This document shows, one piece after another, positions 16,647 through 24,722 of a DNA stretch of 38,151 nucleotides. Every line of letters starts with the position of its first letter. The stretch's first letter is position 1. This DNA is from Limisphaerales bacterium (GTDB lineage: Bacteria > Verrucomicrobiota > Verrucomicrobiia > Limisphaerales > UBA11358). The stretch lies in NCBI GenBank assembly GCA_003133815.1, contig PKZR01000281.1:1-38151 (forward strand). Reading direction: 5' to 3'. Below the pieces are notes generated by a model. The model ran no database searches and had not been told where the DNA came from. It worked only from the letters and a program-made list of their open reading frames with translations. The translations under genes were made by a program, and so were the position numbers.

Positions 16647-16886
16647 ATGAGTGATGGCAAATTCACAACCCAAGCCGCCATTCTTTGGGGCGCGATTCCG
16701 CTAGAAGCGCAAAAGCGCATCCTGAAAAATGCGTTCTGCGCCAAATGCAATGTTGTCGTGGAAATTGTCGATTATTATGGCACGGTGGAAAATGGCGACC
16801 TGATGATTGATGGCACATGCGCGTTCTGCGGCCATGCGGCGGCGAGAGTGGTGGAAACGTCGAAAATTCGGATCGAGAACAACTAG
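16647..16886 (+). CDS. Small protein with two CxxC motifs (zinc-ribbon-like)
   Basis: The frame is open from 16521, but the first ~40 codons are low-information and cross the palindrome, so I use the ATG at 16647 (MSDGKFTTQAAILWG); an ATG at 16635 is also possible. About 79 residues. Two knuckles, CAKC and CAFCGHAAARVVE, are about 34 residues apart, suggesting a four-Cys zinc ribbon. AILWGAIPLEAQKRILKNAF precedes them as a helix. Function unknown. It is convergent with the trypsin-like gene, whose stop lies 24 bp away. Confidence 0.6.
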   Translation: MSDGKFTTQAAILWGAIPLEAQKRILKNAFCAKCNVVVEIVDYYGTVENGDLMIDGTCAFCGHAAARVVETSKIRIENN

Positions 16887-16910
16887 CTGCAGAAGGCAAG
16901 CTTTTGAACA

Positions 16911-17975
16911 TTATCGTTTGGCTCTTTTCAATTTTCTTACTTCCTTCAATTTCTTTCTTAAGGCGGTAATGTCTATTGTCAGCGCAGTATCGCCGCCGTC
17001 GCCAATGGCGGCGAACGTGAAATCCTCTTCTGGATAGAAGGTCATCTTTGCCTCGTCTCCTTTTACTTCGGCAAACAACTCATAGGCATCTTCATTGTCC
17101 TGTTCGAAATCGGGATACGTAATGAATGTGACATATTTTCCACGAAGCGGCTGGCTGTTATTGATACGCTTAAAAACGGCCTGCACTTCACCGTTGCGAC
17201 TAATTGTGGCCTCAAGCCTTCTTTCTCCATTGTCATCGATCAATCCAAAAAGCTCTATGTTGGGGTCATCAATCTCGTAGTCATGGATTTCAGGACGATC
17301 CACTTGCGGAATGCGAAAACGCACATGTAAATCTGGAAAGAACTGACAGAGTAAACGGCTGGGGATACACCATGAAACATTATCGTTGGCCAACTCCGTG
17401 ACCACCAATCCCACAAACGCGTTCACATCCGATGACCACACTGGCGCACCACTGAATCCACCCAGCACTGAGAGGGCACCGCCCCGATCCATCTGCACCA
17501 AACCGATTGCGTCCGTAGCATGGAGAAATCCGGCAGCGTTCCGTCCTTGCTGATCTCCGCCCGGAAAACCAAGCACCGAATAAGACTTGCCTCCGTGACG
17601 CAACGGATTCGCGAATTCTACGGGCTTTACGGACAATAATGGTCCGTCCACAATTAAAAGCAACGCGAGATCATTTTCCGGCCCGTCGCCCCCCACCACC
17701 AACACTTCGGCTGTCACTGTTGGCCGGCCTTCCACACCCACCAATGTCAGGAACACCTCTGGGTCACGGACATCATTGCGTGCTGCTTCCACCACATGAC
17801 GACAGGTCAACACATAACTGTTGTCTATCAAACAACCAGCCCCTACTATTTCCCCGGACTCGCGGTGCACGGCAACCACCCGCGCTGTTTCTTGATCTCC
17901 AATTCGCAGTCCCAAGCCCACGGTCTGTGGTGTAATCTGGTTCGGCATGTTATTGATTTTGCTGGATGATTTCAT
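16911..17975 (-). CDS. Trypsin-fold serine protease with C-terminal beta domain
   Basis: A 354-residue protein with no signal peptide, hence cytoplasmic. The protease domain (about 20-215) has a complete triad: H60 in TCRHVV, D102 in NDLALLL, S175 in GGFSGAPVW. The C-terminal ~130 residues form a probable beta-sandwich (AVFKRINNSQPLRG, YVTFITYPDF, MTFYPEEDFTFAAIGDGGD). It could be a prokaryotic YEATS-type domain, as found in some conflict-system proteases, but I cannot confirm this. It starts immediately after the Trypco1-like gene (stop 17976), last in the operon. Trypsin-fold proteases next to Trypco proteins are a known signature of NTP-independent and STAND-linked immunity systems, where cleavage of a partner effector is proposed. 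Confidence 0.85.
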   Translation of the reverse strand: MKSSSKINNMPNQITPQTVGLGLRIGDQETARVVAVHRESGEIVGAGCLIDNSYVLTCRHVVEAARNDVRDPEVFLTLVGVEGRPTVTAEVLVVGGDGPENDLALLLIVDGPLLSVKPVEFANPLRHGGKSYSVLGFPGGDQQGRNAAGFLHATDAIGLVQMDRGGALSVLGGFSGAPVWSSDVNAFVGLVVTELANDNVSWCIPSRLLCQFFPDLHVRFRIPQVDRPEIHDYEIDDPNIELFGLIDDNGERRLEATISRNGEVQAVFKRINNSQPLRGKYVTFITYPDFEQDNEDAYELFAEVKGDEAKMTFYPEEDFTFAAIGDGGDTALTIDITALRKKLKEVRKLKRAKR

Positions 17976-18359
17976 TCATTTCTTATCTTTTGCCCATTTG
18001 AGTGTGACGGTGAAGTTAGCCTTGGCTTCACCTTTAGTGACCAATGGGATTCCCATTTCGCCACCCAGCTCAACACCAAATTCAATCTCCACTTCATCAG
18101 GCTGCACTGCCTTCAGAGAATTAAGAACGCTTTCCGCGACAGCGGCCACTGATTTGAATTCATGCTCTAGATCAAGTTTTTTGGCCAAATCGCGAAAAGA
18201 CGCGGCATTACGCGGCACGTTGCCGCCGCCGTCAATACATTCCACGGCAATCGTAATTGGCTCACCGTTACTATCCTTGCTGGGCAACTTATAAATCGCC
18301 CGGTTAGTTCTGGTGTTGGGGGTTTGGTTTTTGAAGAATTGCGGTGCTTTCTTTGGCAT
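17976..18359 (-). CDS. Trypco1-like (trypsin-co-occurring domain 1) protein
   Basis: I use the ATG at 18359 (MPKKAPQFF); a TTG at 18371 would add four residues. A 127-residue protein. The segment SLKAVQPDEVEIEFGVELGG, followed by EMGIPLVTKGEAKANFTVTLKW, matches my memory of the Trypco1/CU044_2847 family, whose C-terminus reads IEFGV-x-L-x-GE...ANF-x-VTL-x-W. Those proteins occur next to trypsin-like proteases in bacterial conflict operons and are thought to be sensors or adaptors. Exactly such a protease follows here with no gap, and a patatin-like lipase precedes it. The neighbourhood strongly supports the call. Confidence 0.75.
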   Translation of the reverse strand: MPKKAPQFFKNQTPNTRTNRAIYKLPSKDSNGEPITIAVECIDGGGNVPRNAASFRDLAKKLDLEHEFKSVAAVAESVLNSLKAVQPDEVEIEFGVELGGEMGIPLVTKGEAKANFTVTLKWAKDKK

Positions 18360-18418
18360 ATGTTTATACAATTTTGTTATAAAGACTTATCAAGTTAAAT
18401 TTTGTTTCTACCTTTAGA

Positions 18419-20074
18419 TTAGAGTTTCAGTAACTTGTCCAATTGCGGTTTGATGAGAGCCAGGTCAATCGCCTCGCGCACGGCTCCGCCAATCAACCAA
18501 GGGTTGACACCAATTTCCTGTAGTATTGTATGAGCACGATCACGCAACCGGTCGCGGACGGCAATCCGCGTATCGCGATCCATCTGTTCAAGCTTCAAGC
18601 CGTTGAGCGATGTGTCAATGTTGCGTATCGGCTCAGGTGCATAGTTAATGGGGCCTAGTTTGCCTGGATTTGTAAGGAAATCCTGTGCTTTCCTGCGGCC
18701 AATATCATAATCGTGATCGCGATAGCGACGGTCAAAAAAGCCGGCAAAGGCAAACAATTCCGAACTGGCCAGTTCGGAATCATTGGCGGTAATCCCGTAA
18801 ATGGTCATCTCGTCACGGGTGCCCAGTTGCGCGGCAGTTTCCAATGTTAGAAGGGTGTCAACAAAACTATCGGCCGTGGGCTTTCCTTTGTTTTGTAACA
18901 GCCCGTTGTATTCTGTTAAGAACTGGTCGTGAACACGTTTCCATGCCGAAGCCTGCGTCTCGTCCGGATTGCTTGAAAAGAGAAGCGGCAGCAACGCAGT
19001 AGTTCCAGGTTGAATTTTGGCTACATCGAGTGTTCCATTGAGTAACATCTTATAAAGTTCGTCTGCCCTTTGATTAAATAGCGCAACCTTTGCGTTAACG
19101 TCTTCGGCCATGATCCAGTCCTGAAAGCGCGCTTGTCCGAAGATGGAACTGACCAAGCGGACAGCCATTTCGCTGTAATCTGCTTTGCTCGCATTGAAAT
19201 CAGCATTGGCCGTGGAACTTTTCTCGCCGGGTGCAACGAATAGATAAAAACGGTTTTCCACATCCAGATGCTGGTCAATCTGATCAACCAGGTTCTTCGC
19301 CAAACCGAGTGGTTCGTTTTGGAACGTACCGCCATCGGTATAGGCGAATTTTTGTGTAGGCAGGATTTTTGAGGCGAGGTCGGGGTCGGTATATTCACTG
19401 GCGTGACGAATGACATCAATTACACGAAACGCAAATGCGAAGGCACCACAGGAAACACAAGCATTGCGGAGTGGCTCCCAAAACTCTTCAACGTCATCAA
19501 CATTGGGTTTATCAGATTCAATCCAAGTCACCAGTTCATCCTGGTGACGAGTGTAAATGAATTTGTCCTGTGTGCCATCAGGGCGTTTGGGCAACAGCGG
19601 CAGGCCATAATCAACGCCATTCAAATTTGAGAGAGCCAGCCCGAGTCGAAGCAATTTGGCGGATGCCGGATGTTGCTTGGGCTGAAGTTCTATGTGACTT
19701 TGATAACGTTGTGTGAGATAACGCACGGAAATATCTTCGACGAGTTGCGAGGAAAAAATGGACTTGGTTGCATCATCGTCGCCGTGCATTGTCAGCAGGC
19801 CATCAATGCTGATGTCGGCAACCCAAGGACGATAAAAACAATTATCATAACTCCCGGTAAGCGCATCGGCTTCAAATGCAAGTTTTTGTGCGGCGATTGT
19901 CGCCGTCATCCCTCCTGCGGACGCACCAGTGAGAACATCAATTTCAATCCTCGTGGCTGGATTGGCAGTTGCGTTGTGCTTTCCGATGGCATAAATGATT
20001 TCGTAAAGCACACCGGCTTCGTAGCTACCGAGCGAAACGGCACCGGATATCGTAATTGCAAGGCGTTTGGACAT
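18419..20074 (-). CDS. Patatin-like phospholipase
   Basis: A 551-residue protein. Patatin hallmarks are the N-terminal glycine-rich oxyanion loop (ITISGAVSLGSYEAGVLYEI), the nucleophile elbow GASAGG with S52, and the dyad Asp in AYTDGGTFQNEPL (D247). The first motif is SGAVSLG rather than the usual DGGGxRG. There is no signal peptide, so the enzyme is cytosolic. Patatin lipases act as membrane-degrading effectors in CBASS (CapV) and other defence systems. A similar abortive role is plausible here, restrained or triggered by the protease/Trypco1 pair. A 59-bp gap (18360-18418) separates it from the Trypco1-like gene. The large C-terminal part (about 300-551) is not recognised. Confidence 0.85.
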   Translation of the reverse strand: MSKRLAITISGAVSLGSYEAGVLYEIIYAIGKHNATANPATRIEIDVLTGASAGGMTATIAAQKLAFEADALTGSYDNCFYRPWVADISIDGLLTMHGDDDATKSIFSSQLVEDISVRYLTQRYQSHIELQPKQHPASAKLLRLGLALSNLNGVDYGLPLLPKRPDGTQDKFIYTRHQDELVTWIESDKPNVDDVEEFWEPLRNACVSCGAFAFAFRVIDVIRHASEYTDPDLASKILPTQKFAYTDGGTFQNEPLGLAKNLVDQIDQHLDVENRFYLFVAPGEKSSTANADFNASKADYSEMAVRLVSSIFGQARFQDWIMAEDVNAKVALFNQRADELYKMLLNGTLDVAKIQPGTTALLPLLFSSNPDETQASAWKRVHDQFLTEYNGLLQNKGKPTADSFVDTLLTLETAAQLGTRDEMTIYGITANDSELASSELFAFAGFFDRRYRDHDYDIGRRKAQDFLTNPGKLGPINYAPEPIRNIDTSLNGLKLEQMDRDTRIAVRDRLRDRAHTILQEIGVNPWLIGGAVREAIDLALIKPQLDKLLKL

Positions 20075-20156
20075 GATTCAAGTTTTTGATTCGCTTTCCT
20101 TCACAAAGGAGAGAATTAATCGACATCACCCATTTCTGATTATTTTCTCAACCTGT

Positions 20157-20297
20157 TTATTGAACAGGCGTAACTGTATAATTGCCGTTAGCTTGTTCAC
20201 TTATACTCAATTGCTGGACATGATCGAAATTGATGAAGTCTTGCACCACCTGGCCCACTTGGCCGGGAGGAACTTCGGATATTGGCGGTGGAATCAT
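20157..20297 (-). CDS. 46-residue small protein in the patatin operon
   Basis: An ATG at 20297, 4 nt after the stop of the 20302-20496 gene, opens a 46-codon frame ending TAA at 20157. It begins MIPPPISEVPPGQVGQVVQ and has a mixed, plausible composition (FINFDHVQQLSISEQ). It fills most of the only sizeable gap in the operon (20075-20301). No family recognised, no TM segment, and no clear Shine-Dalgarno, so coupling to the upstream stop is the likely initiation mode. Could be spurious. Confidence 0.4.
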   Translation of the reverse strand: MIPPPISEVPPGQVGQVVQDFINFDHVQQLSISEQANGNYTVTPVQ

Positions 20298-20301
20298 AAT
20301 T

Positions 20302-20496
20302 TTATTTGATTTGAAATTTGCTGACTATTTCTTTCCTTACTTTGCTGAAATCTTTGCCACAAAGAGCATGCGTAATTCCATGTGGGGAGCATCCTTTCCC
20401 CTCCAGAAATTTGTTTAGAAGTTTGCAATTAGCTCGTGGATTCACATTGATCCATTTTCTAATCTTCGGTGTATTTTGATCCTGTCTGTGTTTCAT
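20302..20496 (-). CDS. 64-residue protein duplicating the C-terminal domain of the lipoprotein upstream
   Basis: The whole protein aligns with the last ~60 residues of 20508-21794. NTPKIRKWINVN matches NTSKIRAWLNVS, and FSKVRKEIVSKFQIK matches FSDIRSNIVTEFKIN, with a HGITHAL/YGIGNVL block between. It is thus a stand-alone copy of that module. It starts 11 bp after the lipoprotein stop with an AAGG-like ribosome site. It may be a soluble partner or a decoy/immunity-like copy; that is speculation. The related sequence shows it is a real gene or a recent duplicate. Confidence 0.7.
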   Translation of the reverse strand: MKHRQDQNTPKIRKWINVNPRANCKLLNKFLEGKGCSPHGITHALCGKDFSKVRKEIVSKFQIK

Positions 20497-20507
20497 AGAT
20501 TGCCTTA

Positions 20508-21794
20508 TTAGTTGATTTTGAATTCAGTGACAATATTCGACCTGATATCGGAAAATTGTCCGGAGTTAAGGACGTTTCCTATACCATATTTATCTAATAA
20601 AGGCTGGCCAAGCCAGCCGCGAAGCTGATCTACATGCGGAGGACTTGCGGAAACATTGAGCCATGCTCGAATTTTAGAGGTGTTCTCGTCCGCTCCATAT
20701 TTAGTTGGGGGTGCTACCGGGTTTGGAATTGTGCCCGTCAAATGTTGGAAGGTTGGAACGGGCATGCCGATATCCCCGTTGGTATTGATAGGAACATCGA
20801 AACCTAAATAACCTATTGCCAGAAGACGGTCGAACGATTGCGAAAGCCCAACGGTTGATCCGCTTGCGGATATGAAACTGACTGCGGCACCTACCTGCGT
20901 TGCGCTTGCAGCCGCTGCAGTCAGATTGCTTAAAAGGTTGGTGTAACCTGAATTTATATCGCCATTTGTCGTCAGCAGTGAGACGTTATTTACAGTCCCA
21001 CCTTTACCTCCCGCATTTTGAGAATCTGAACGTTGCAACGAAACATCAACAGCACGCGCAAAGTAAATGCGTGATACCACACGTAGGAATACTACTGTGG
21101 GGGCTGCATTCATTGCCGCGCTTTTCAAGAGATCCTGATTCGCCGGTATATTAGCCCAATCCTGTAAAAGGGAGAGCAACTGATTGGGATCTCCAGCATA
21201 AGTGCGCGCATCAGCAATTGTTACCGAACCGTTCACTTGTTGACTGTTTAAATAACTCAATGCAACCGGGATCCCTTGTATTGGGAATGCTGCATTAAAT
21301 CCAAAACTGCTGCTGGAATGAAACGAATAGGTTGGGAATGCGGCGCGAGGCAATGGGGCATCCACCAAACTGACGGCTTGAGTGCTGCTATAAGCAGCGG
21401 CATTTGTGAAAAGCGGTACCGGATGCGGCGTGCTCCCAAACTCATCTTTCCAATAGCTGTCAAAATACTCTTTTGAAAAATTCGTATAGGCTAGCCTAAC
21501 AACAGCGTCATCAAGCGGCAGAAAACCGCTTTTATTGTAGGCGCTTGCTTGGTCGGATATGGGCGTTCGCACTAAAAAAACATCTCCCACTACAAGGTCT
21601 TCTGTAAGGGGATAAACTGGAATGACCTGGCTGGCACGAATCATTTGACACCAGCCTTTGGCCACTCCCTCCAAGTTTTTGCGTGCCAGATAAGAGGCGC
21701 ACCCGGAGGATAACATCAAAATCAATGTTGCAATGATGAGCGGGATCGAGACGAATGTTTTAAATATGCCGGCATTTTTTCTGTGGTTTTTCAT
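20508..21794 (-). CDS. Predicted lipoprotein, unknown function
   Basis: A 428-residue protein with a lipobox (LSSGC, acylated Cys32) after a basic N-terminus and a hydrophobic stretch. The mature protein has no TM helix and is probably anchored to the outer or inner membrane. It has a Ser/Thr/Ala-rich middle (SNLTAAAASATQVGAAVSFISASGSTVGL) and a C-terminal ~60-residue module repeated as the next gene. I do not recognise the family. It lies 44 bp after the 3-TM protein gene and before the patatin gene, an unusual partner for a lipase/protease system since it would face the periplasm. Confidence 0.7.
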   Translation of the reverse strand: MKNHRKNAGIFKTFVSIPLIIATLILMLSSGCASYLARKNLEGVAKGWCQMIRASQVIPVYPLTEDLVVGDVFLVRTPISDQASAYNKSGFLPLDDAVVRLAYTNFSKEYFDSYWKDEFGSTPHPVPLFTNAAAYSSTQAVSLVDAPLPRAAFPTYSFHSSSSFGFNAAFPIQGIPVALSYLNSQQVNGSVTIADARTYAGDPNQLLSLLQDWANIPANQDLLKSAAMNAAPTVVFLRVVSRIYFARAVDVSLQRSDSQNAGGKGGTVNNVSLLTTNGDINSGYTNLLSNLTAAAASATQVGAAVSFISASGSTVGLSQSFDRLLAIGYLGFDVPINTNGDIGMPVPTFQHLTGTIPNPVAPPTKYGADENTSKIRAWLNVSASPPHVDQLRGWLGQPLLDKYGIGNVLNSGQFSDIRSNIVTEFKIN

Positions 21795-21838
21795 GGTTTG
21801 AATTTTGTTCGGCTTTGAAGCATGTGCATTTCAAAAAA

Positions 21839-23194
21839 TCAAGGGTTTGAACACATGGACAATACTGGTTCACTACTGCATATTGCATCAATTGTTTGTT
21901 TTAACTGATTACAAGCAAGCTTTAAGTCTCCCAAGCTTTGAAGTTGGCGTTGTTGTTCCAACTGTTGGCCAGCAGGAGAAGTGTTAAATGTTTGGTTCAC
22001 AGCAAATGCTCCGCTCATTAAGGTAGAGAACCGATAGTGGACATTTTTTAAATTCGCAATGTTGGCGTTATATGAGCTTTCAATTCCGGTGGTATCTGTC
22101 CCGCCATATTTTTCCTTCAAATATTTCGCGATAATGTCATCAAGAGTGGTATCGTTGAAGGGATTGACCGTGCGCGGCATATCACTCAACGCGGAAACTT
22201 TATAACCAGACCAAATGCCGGGAAACAAGTCTCTAAGCTGCTCACACGTTACACGATATTTCTGTAGTTCTTGCGGTTGATCATCGGGAGATGCCAACGT
22301 AAATTTTTCAGCCTGATCAGTCACCATTTTTATAAGCCGATTTCCGTAATCCATGCGTTCTTTCACTTCGCCACCCAGTTCATTGCGCACAGGAATTACA
22401 TCCTTATTTGTGCTGGGGATTACTATGGGTGGATTTGTACCGGGGTTCACAATGGGTGGTTTGTCATGTCCATTGAAAAGCAATTTGTAAAGACCTGGCG
22501 GAAATTCGAATGCGGCGGCTGTAAAAAGCGAGAAGGCAACCAAGATTGTCAAAATCACAACTGCCCACAGCAAAACAAGCATCGGCTTTATAAAATTCTT
22601 GTCCTCAAATCGTGCAAGCTTGGCGAAACCAAGAACGCAAACCATCAATACCAGCACGATTACGGCACCAAATATGGCAACTCGAAAATCAATGCGCCAC
22701 GCTGCCACGATGGCCACAACTGCCACAAGTCCCAACACGGCGAGAGCGTATCGCATTGCCGGCACTGCTTTGATTGCTTGATTCAAAATCTCAATGGGAC
22801 TCCAACCCGAACTTTTTTGTTTTGGTAGTTGTTCATCCATATATTCCTCCACTTTTTGTGTGAATGGCGTCCATGAATCAGATTCCTGGGCCGCTCTTGT
22901 AATGCAGGCTAATAGCTTGTTGATTTGAACCTGATCTGAAGGCAAAGAGATGGTAAGATGACCGGCTGAGCTTTCCACCCACAGACACGGCAGGTCGGTT
23001 ATCTTCAGGTCAGGATACCTTTTTGAGTCTGCGGCTGAATAAACATCGCCGGCATCTCCCTTCAAAACTGTGCTTGCTATCGCTACGTATAAATGATCTC
23101 CCGTGATGGCCGAAATCTCCTCTTTGTGATTATGAAAATAATCCCAGGCGCCTTGATTAACTTTCGCAAAAAGAGGGATGACTGTAATGACCAT
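21839..23194 (-). CDS. Three-TM protein with N-terminal soluble domain, unknown
   Basis: A 451-residue protein. An N-terminal cytosolic-looking domain (about 1-120: AWDYFHNHKEEISAITGDHLY...LPCLWVE) is followed by three TM helices (about 149-166, 171-190, 203-228). A Pro/Asn-rich linker (PPIVNPGTNPPIVIPSTN) and a helical C-terminal domain (about 265-451) follow. With three helices the two soluble parts would lie on opposite sides of the membrane, as in a signalling sensor. The N-terminal domain may be an effector-associated or thioredoxin-like fold, but I cannot place it. It is 3 bp after the 23198-23788 gene and 44 bp before the lipoprotein gene, so within the operon. Confidence 0.65.
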   Translation of the reverse strand: MVITVIPLFAKVNQGAWDYFHNHKEEISAITGDHLYVAIASTVLKGDAGDVYSAADSKRYPDLKITDLPCLWVESSAGHLTISLPSDQVQINKLLACITRAAQESDSWTPFTQKVEEYMDEQLPKQKSSGWSPIEILNQAIKAVPAMRYALAVLGLVAVVAIVAAWRIDFRVAIFGAVIVLVLMVCVLGFAKLARFEDKNFIKPMLVLLWAVVILTILVAFSLFTAAAFEFPPGLYKLLFNGHDKPPIVNPGTNPPIVIPSTNKDVIPVRNELGGEVKERMDYGNRLIKMVTDQAEKFTLASPDDQPQELQKYRVTCEQLRDLFPGIWSGYKVSALSDMPRTVNPFNDTTLDDIIAKYLKEKYGGTDTTGIESSYNANIANLKNVHYRFSTLMSGAFAVNQTFNTSPAGQQLEQQRQLQSLGDLKLACNQLKQTIDAICSSEPVLSMCSNP

Positions 23195-23197
23195 AAT

Positions 23198-23788
23198 TCA
23201 ACCATTAAGGCAGGCTTTCCACGCTGCGCGTAATTCATCCGCAGTTGGTTTGCGATTTTTTGGTAAATGACTCTCGATACAGGATGGTGTTGGTATTCCA
23301 CCAACACCACCATCGGGATCAGTCACAATAAGAAAAAGAGCCGGACCCACCGGATGCCGAAACAAAGCTGTTTGTTCGTGATCTTCAATCCTGATCTTCG
23401 GCAAAAAATTAGAGCCGAATTCTCTCCTTGTATTAACCAAGCCGCTCAACTTTTCCACATTGTGGAATCCAAACGCGTCGAGCGAATATTTGAGGTCTTC
23501 TCCATTCGCAACTTTGCCGGAAACTTCTGAAGCGGCCCATAGCAAAGTGCGCTTGTGAGCGCTCGCCACATCCATACCGCTGGTTGCATTATAAACAAAA
23601 AGTTCCCGTAGTAATTGCATATGATTTTCCAGCGCATCATTAAAAAATGTCCGGGCCACCCTGATGATTTGAACCCGAATGAACCGGCAATATTCCGACC
23701 AATTTACATACAACTGCAACAGGAGAGTTGCCATCGTAAGTATGGCGAAAACAGCAATTGCTATCCATAGCCAATGTTTAAAATTCAT
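23198..23788 (-). CDS. Single-TM protein, first gene of the operon
   Basis: The ATG at 23788 is preferred over a TTG one codon earlier; GGGGGAG lies 6 nt upstream. About 196 residues, with one N-terminal TM helix (residues 7-28, IAIAVFAILTMATLLLQLYV). A soluble domain follows, with RTFFNDALENHMQLLRELF and a GGVGGIPTPSC segment near the C-terminus. No family recognised. It leads the eight-gene unit that ends with the trypsin-like protease; the ~160 bp upstream should hold the promoter. Confidence 0.65.
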   Translation of the reverse strand: MNFKHWLWIAIAVFAILTMATLLLQLYVNWSEYCRFIRVQIIRVARTFFNDALENHMQLLRELFVYNATSGMDVASAHKRTLLWAASEVSGKVANGEDLKYSLDAFGFHNVEKLSGLVNTRREFGSNFLPKIRIEDHEQTALFRHPVGPALFLIVTDPDGGVGGIPTPSCIESHLPKNRKPTADELRAAWKACLNG

Positions 23789-23947
23789 CAAACACTCCCC
23801 CGCTCATTAAAACGGGAGAAAAATAATTGCCAGCCGCGTATTTGAAAAGATTAAAACAAAATAATTTATTCTCGTCTGATAGCGTTTGGAATTGTCAAAA
23901 GTTCCATTTTCGATTGTTTTCACGTATTTCCTGTGAATTGACTGTCA

Positions 23948-24006
23948 AATATGGTGTTTCTCATTGAGAGCAGGAAATTGGCCTTCATTTTGTCCTGGAC
24001 GCGGGG
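23948..24006 (-). pseudogene. Relic of a serine recombinase gene
   Basis: About 55 bp closely match the intact recombinase gene at about 15130-15184 in the same orientation, with roughly eight mismatches. It would encode RVQDKMKANFLLSMRNTI against RVQEKIKANFLLSRRNTI in the intact copy. No recombinase similarity extends on either side. It marks a former insertion or deletion end and forms a direct repeat with the intact gene, bracketing the patatin operon. Confidence 0.7.
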
Positions 24007-24023
24007 CTTCAGCCAATATCGGC

Positions 24024-24158
24024 TTAAAACCTCTGTTTCTTGCGTTTAATGAGAAAGGCGACTATGAGAAACGGAATGGCAATTACAAGGGCGATGAACG
24101 GCGCTTGTTCGAGCATTTTAAGGCCATGTTGAATTCCTGGGTCTTGCAGGGGTGTCAT
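24024..24158 (-). CDS. 44-residue single-TM peptide
   Basis: An ATG at 24158 opens a 44-codon frame ending TAA at 24024. The N-terminus is polar (MTPLQDPGIQHGLKMLEQ), then a hydrophobic helix PFIALVIAIPFLIVAFLI, then a basic end RKKQRF. This is the classic layout of a small membrane peptide. It lies 30 bp after the P-loop gene 24189-24614 and on the same strand. Small TM peptides are used as toxins or effectors in several defence systems; here that is inference. No strong Shine-Dalgarno. Confidence 0.5.
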   Translation of the reverse strand: MTPLQDPGIQHGLKMLEQAPFIALVIAIPFLIVAFLIKRKKQRF

Positions 24159-24188
24159 ACGCTTGCTTTATTCAGATTAGCCGCCAGA

Positions 24189-24614
24189 TTATAGTAATTT
24201 CTTTATTTTATTAAAAATGATTCGCGCCAAAACTTTGTTGCGCCGATCTTGTAATTTAATAATTGGCTCTGCTTTCTTGTGATGCCAGATAATTATGAAT
24301 TCTGGTTTGAGGCTTTCAACTGCAAATACCGTTCCACCCCAATTTCTCGTTGTGCAGACAATGATATTGCATTTTTCTTTTTTGAATCGCTGAAGGCTTT
24401 CAGCCAGCCGACTGTTTGGGTCGCCCTGGCTCTCAATGCCAATTAATACGTCGTTGATCTTCATTATCAGAGAAATGTCGGCTCCGGGCGAGTGCAGGTG
24501 TTTAATGGGCGTAGTCGGATATGCCATTTTTAACAACCCGAAAATGTTTTTGATTGTGGAGCTTTTGCCGGTGTTGGCCGAGCCATAGACGGCAAAAATG
24601 GTCTTGGGATTCAT
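24189..24614 (-). CDS. Small P-loop NTPase
   Basis: The ATG at 24614 is preferred over a TTG at 24623. About 141 residues with a Walker A near the N-terminus (VYGSANTGKSSTIKNIF), a candidate Walker B-like strand (DVLIGIESQGD) and a later strand (CNIIVCTTR). The basic C-terminus reads RIIFNKIKKLL. It is short for a full ATPase domain, so it may work as a partner or oligomer. It lies 108 bp after the OLD-family gene with no terminator seen. Possible accessory ATPase of an OLD-nuclease defence module. Confidence 0.7.
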   Translation of the reverse strand: MNPKTIFAVYGSANTGKSSTIKNIFGLLKMAYPTTPIKHLHSPGADISLIMKINDVLIGIESQGDPNSRLAESLQRFKKEKCNIIVCTTRNWGGTVFAVESLKPEFIIIWHHKKAEPIIKLQDRRNKVLARIIFNKIKKLL

Positions 24615-24722
24615 ACGCCTCAATTCAATACTAATGCGACAAATTGAAACACAAAAAAATCATAAAATGTGTATATCAACAAGGATGAAAAACGCACGAT
24701 TTTCCTTGGCGAAAGCGCAAAG

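Noticed and set aside
22271..22828. A 185-codon plus-strand frame
   Set aside because: Opposite a membrane protein gene with clear TM helices; rich in His/Cys/Asn, typical of an antisense shadow.
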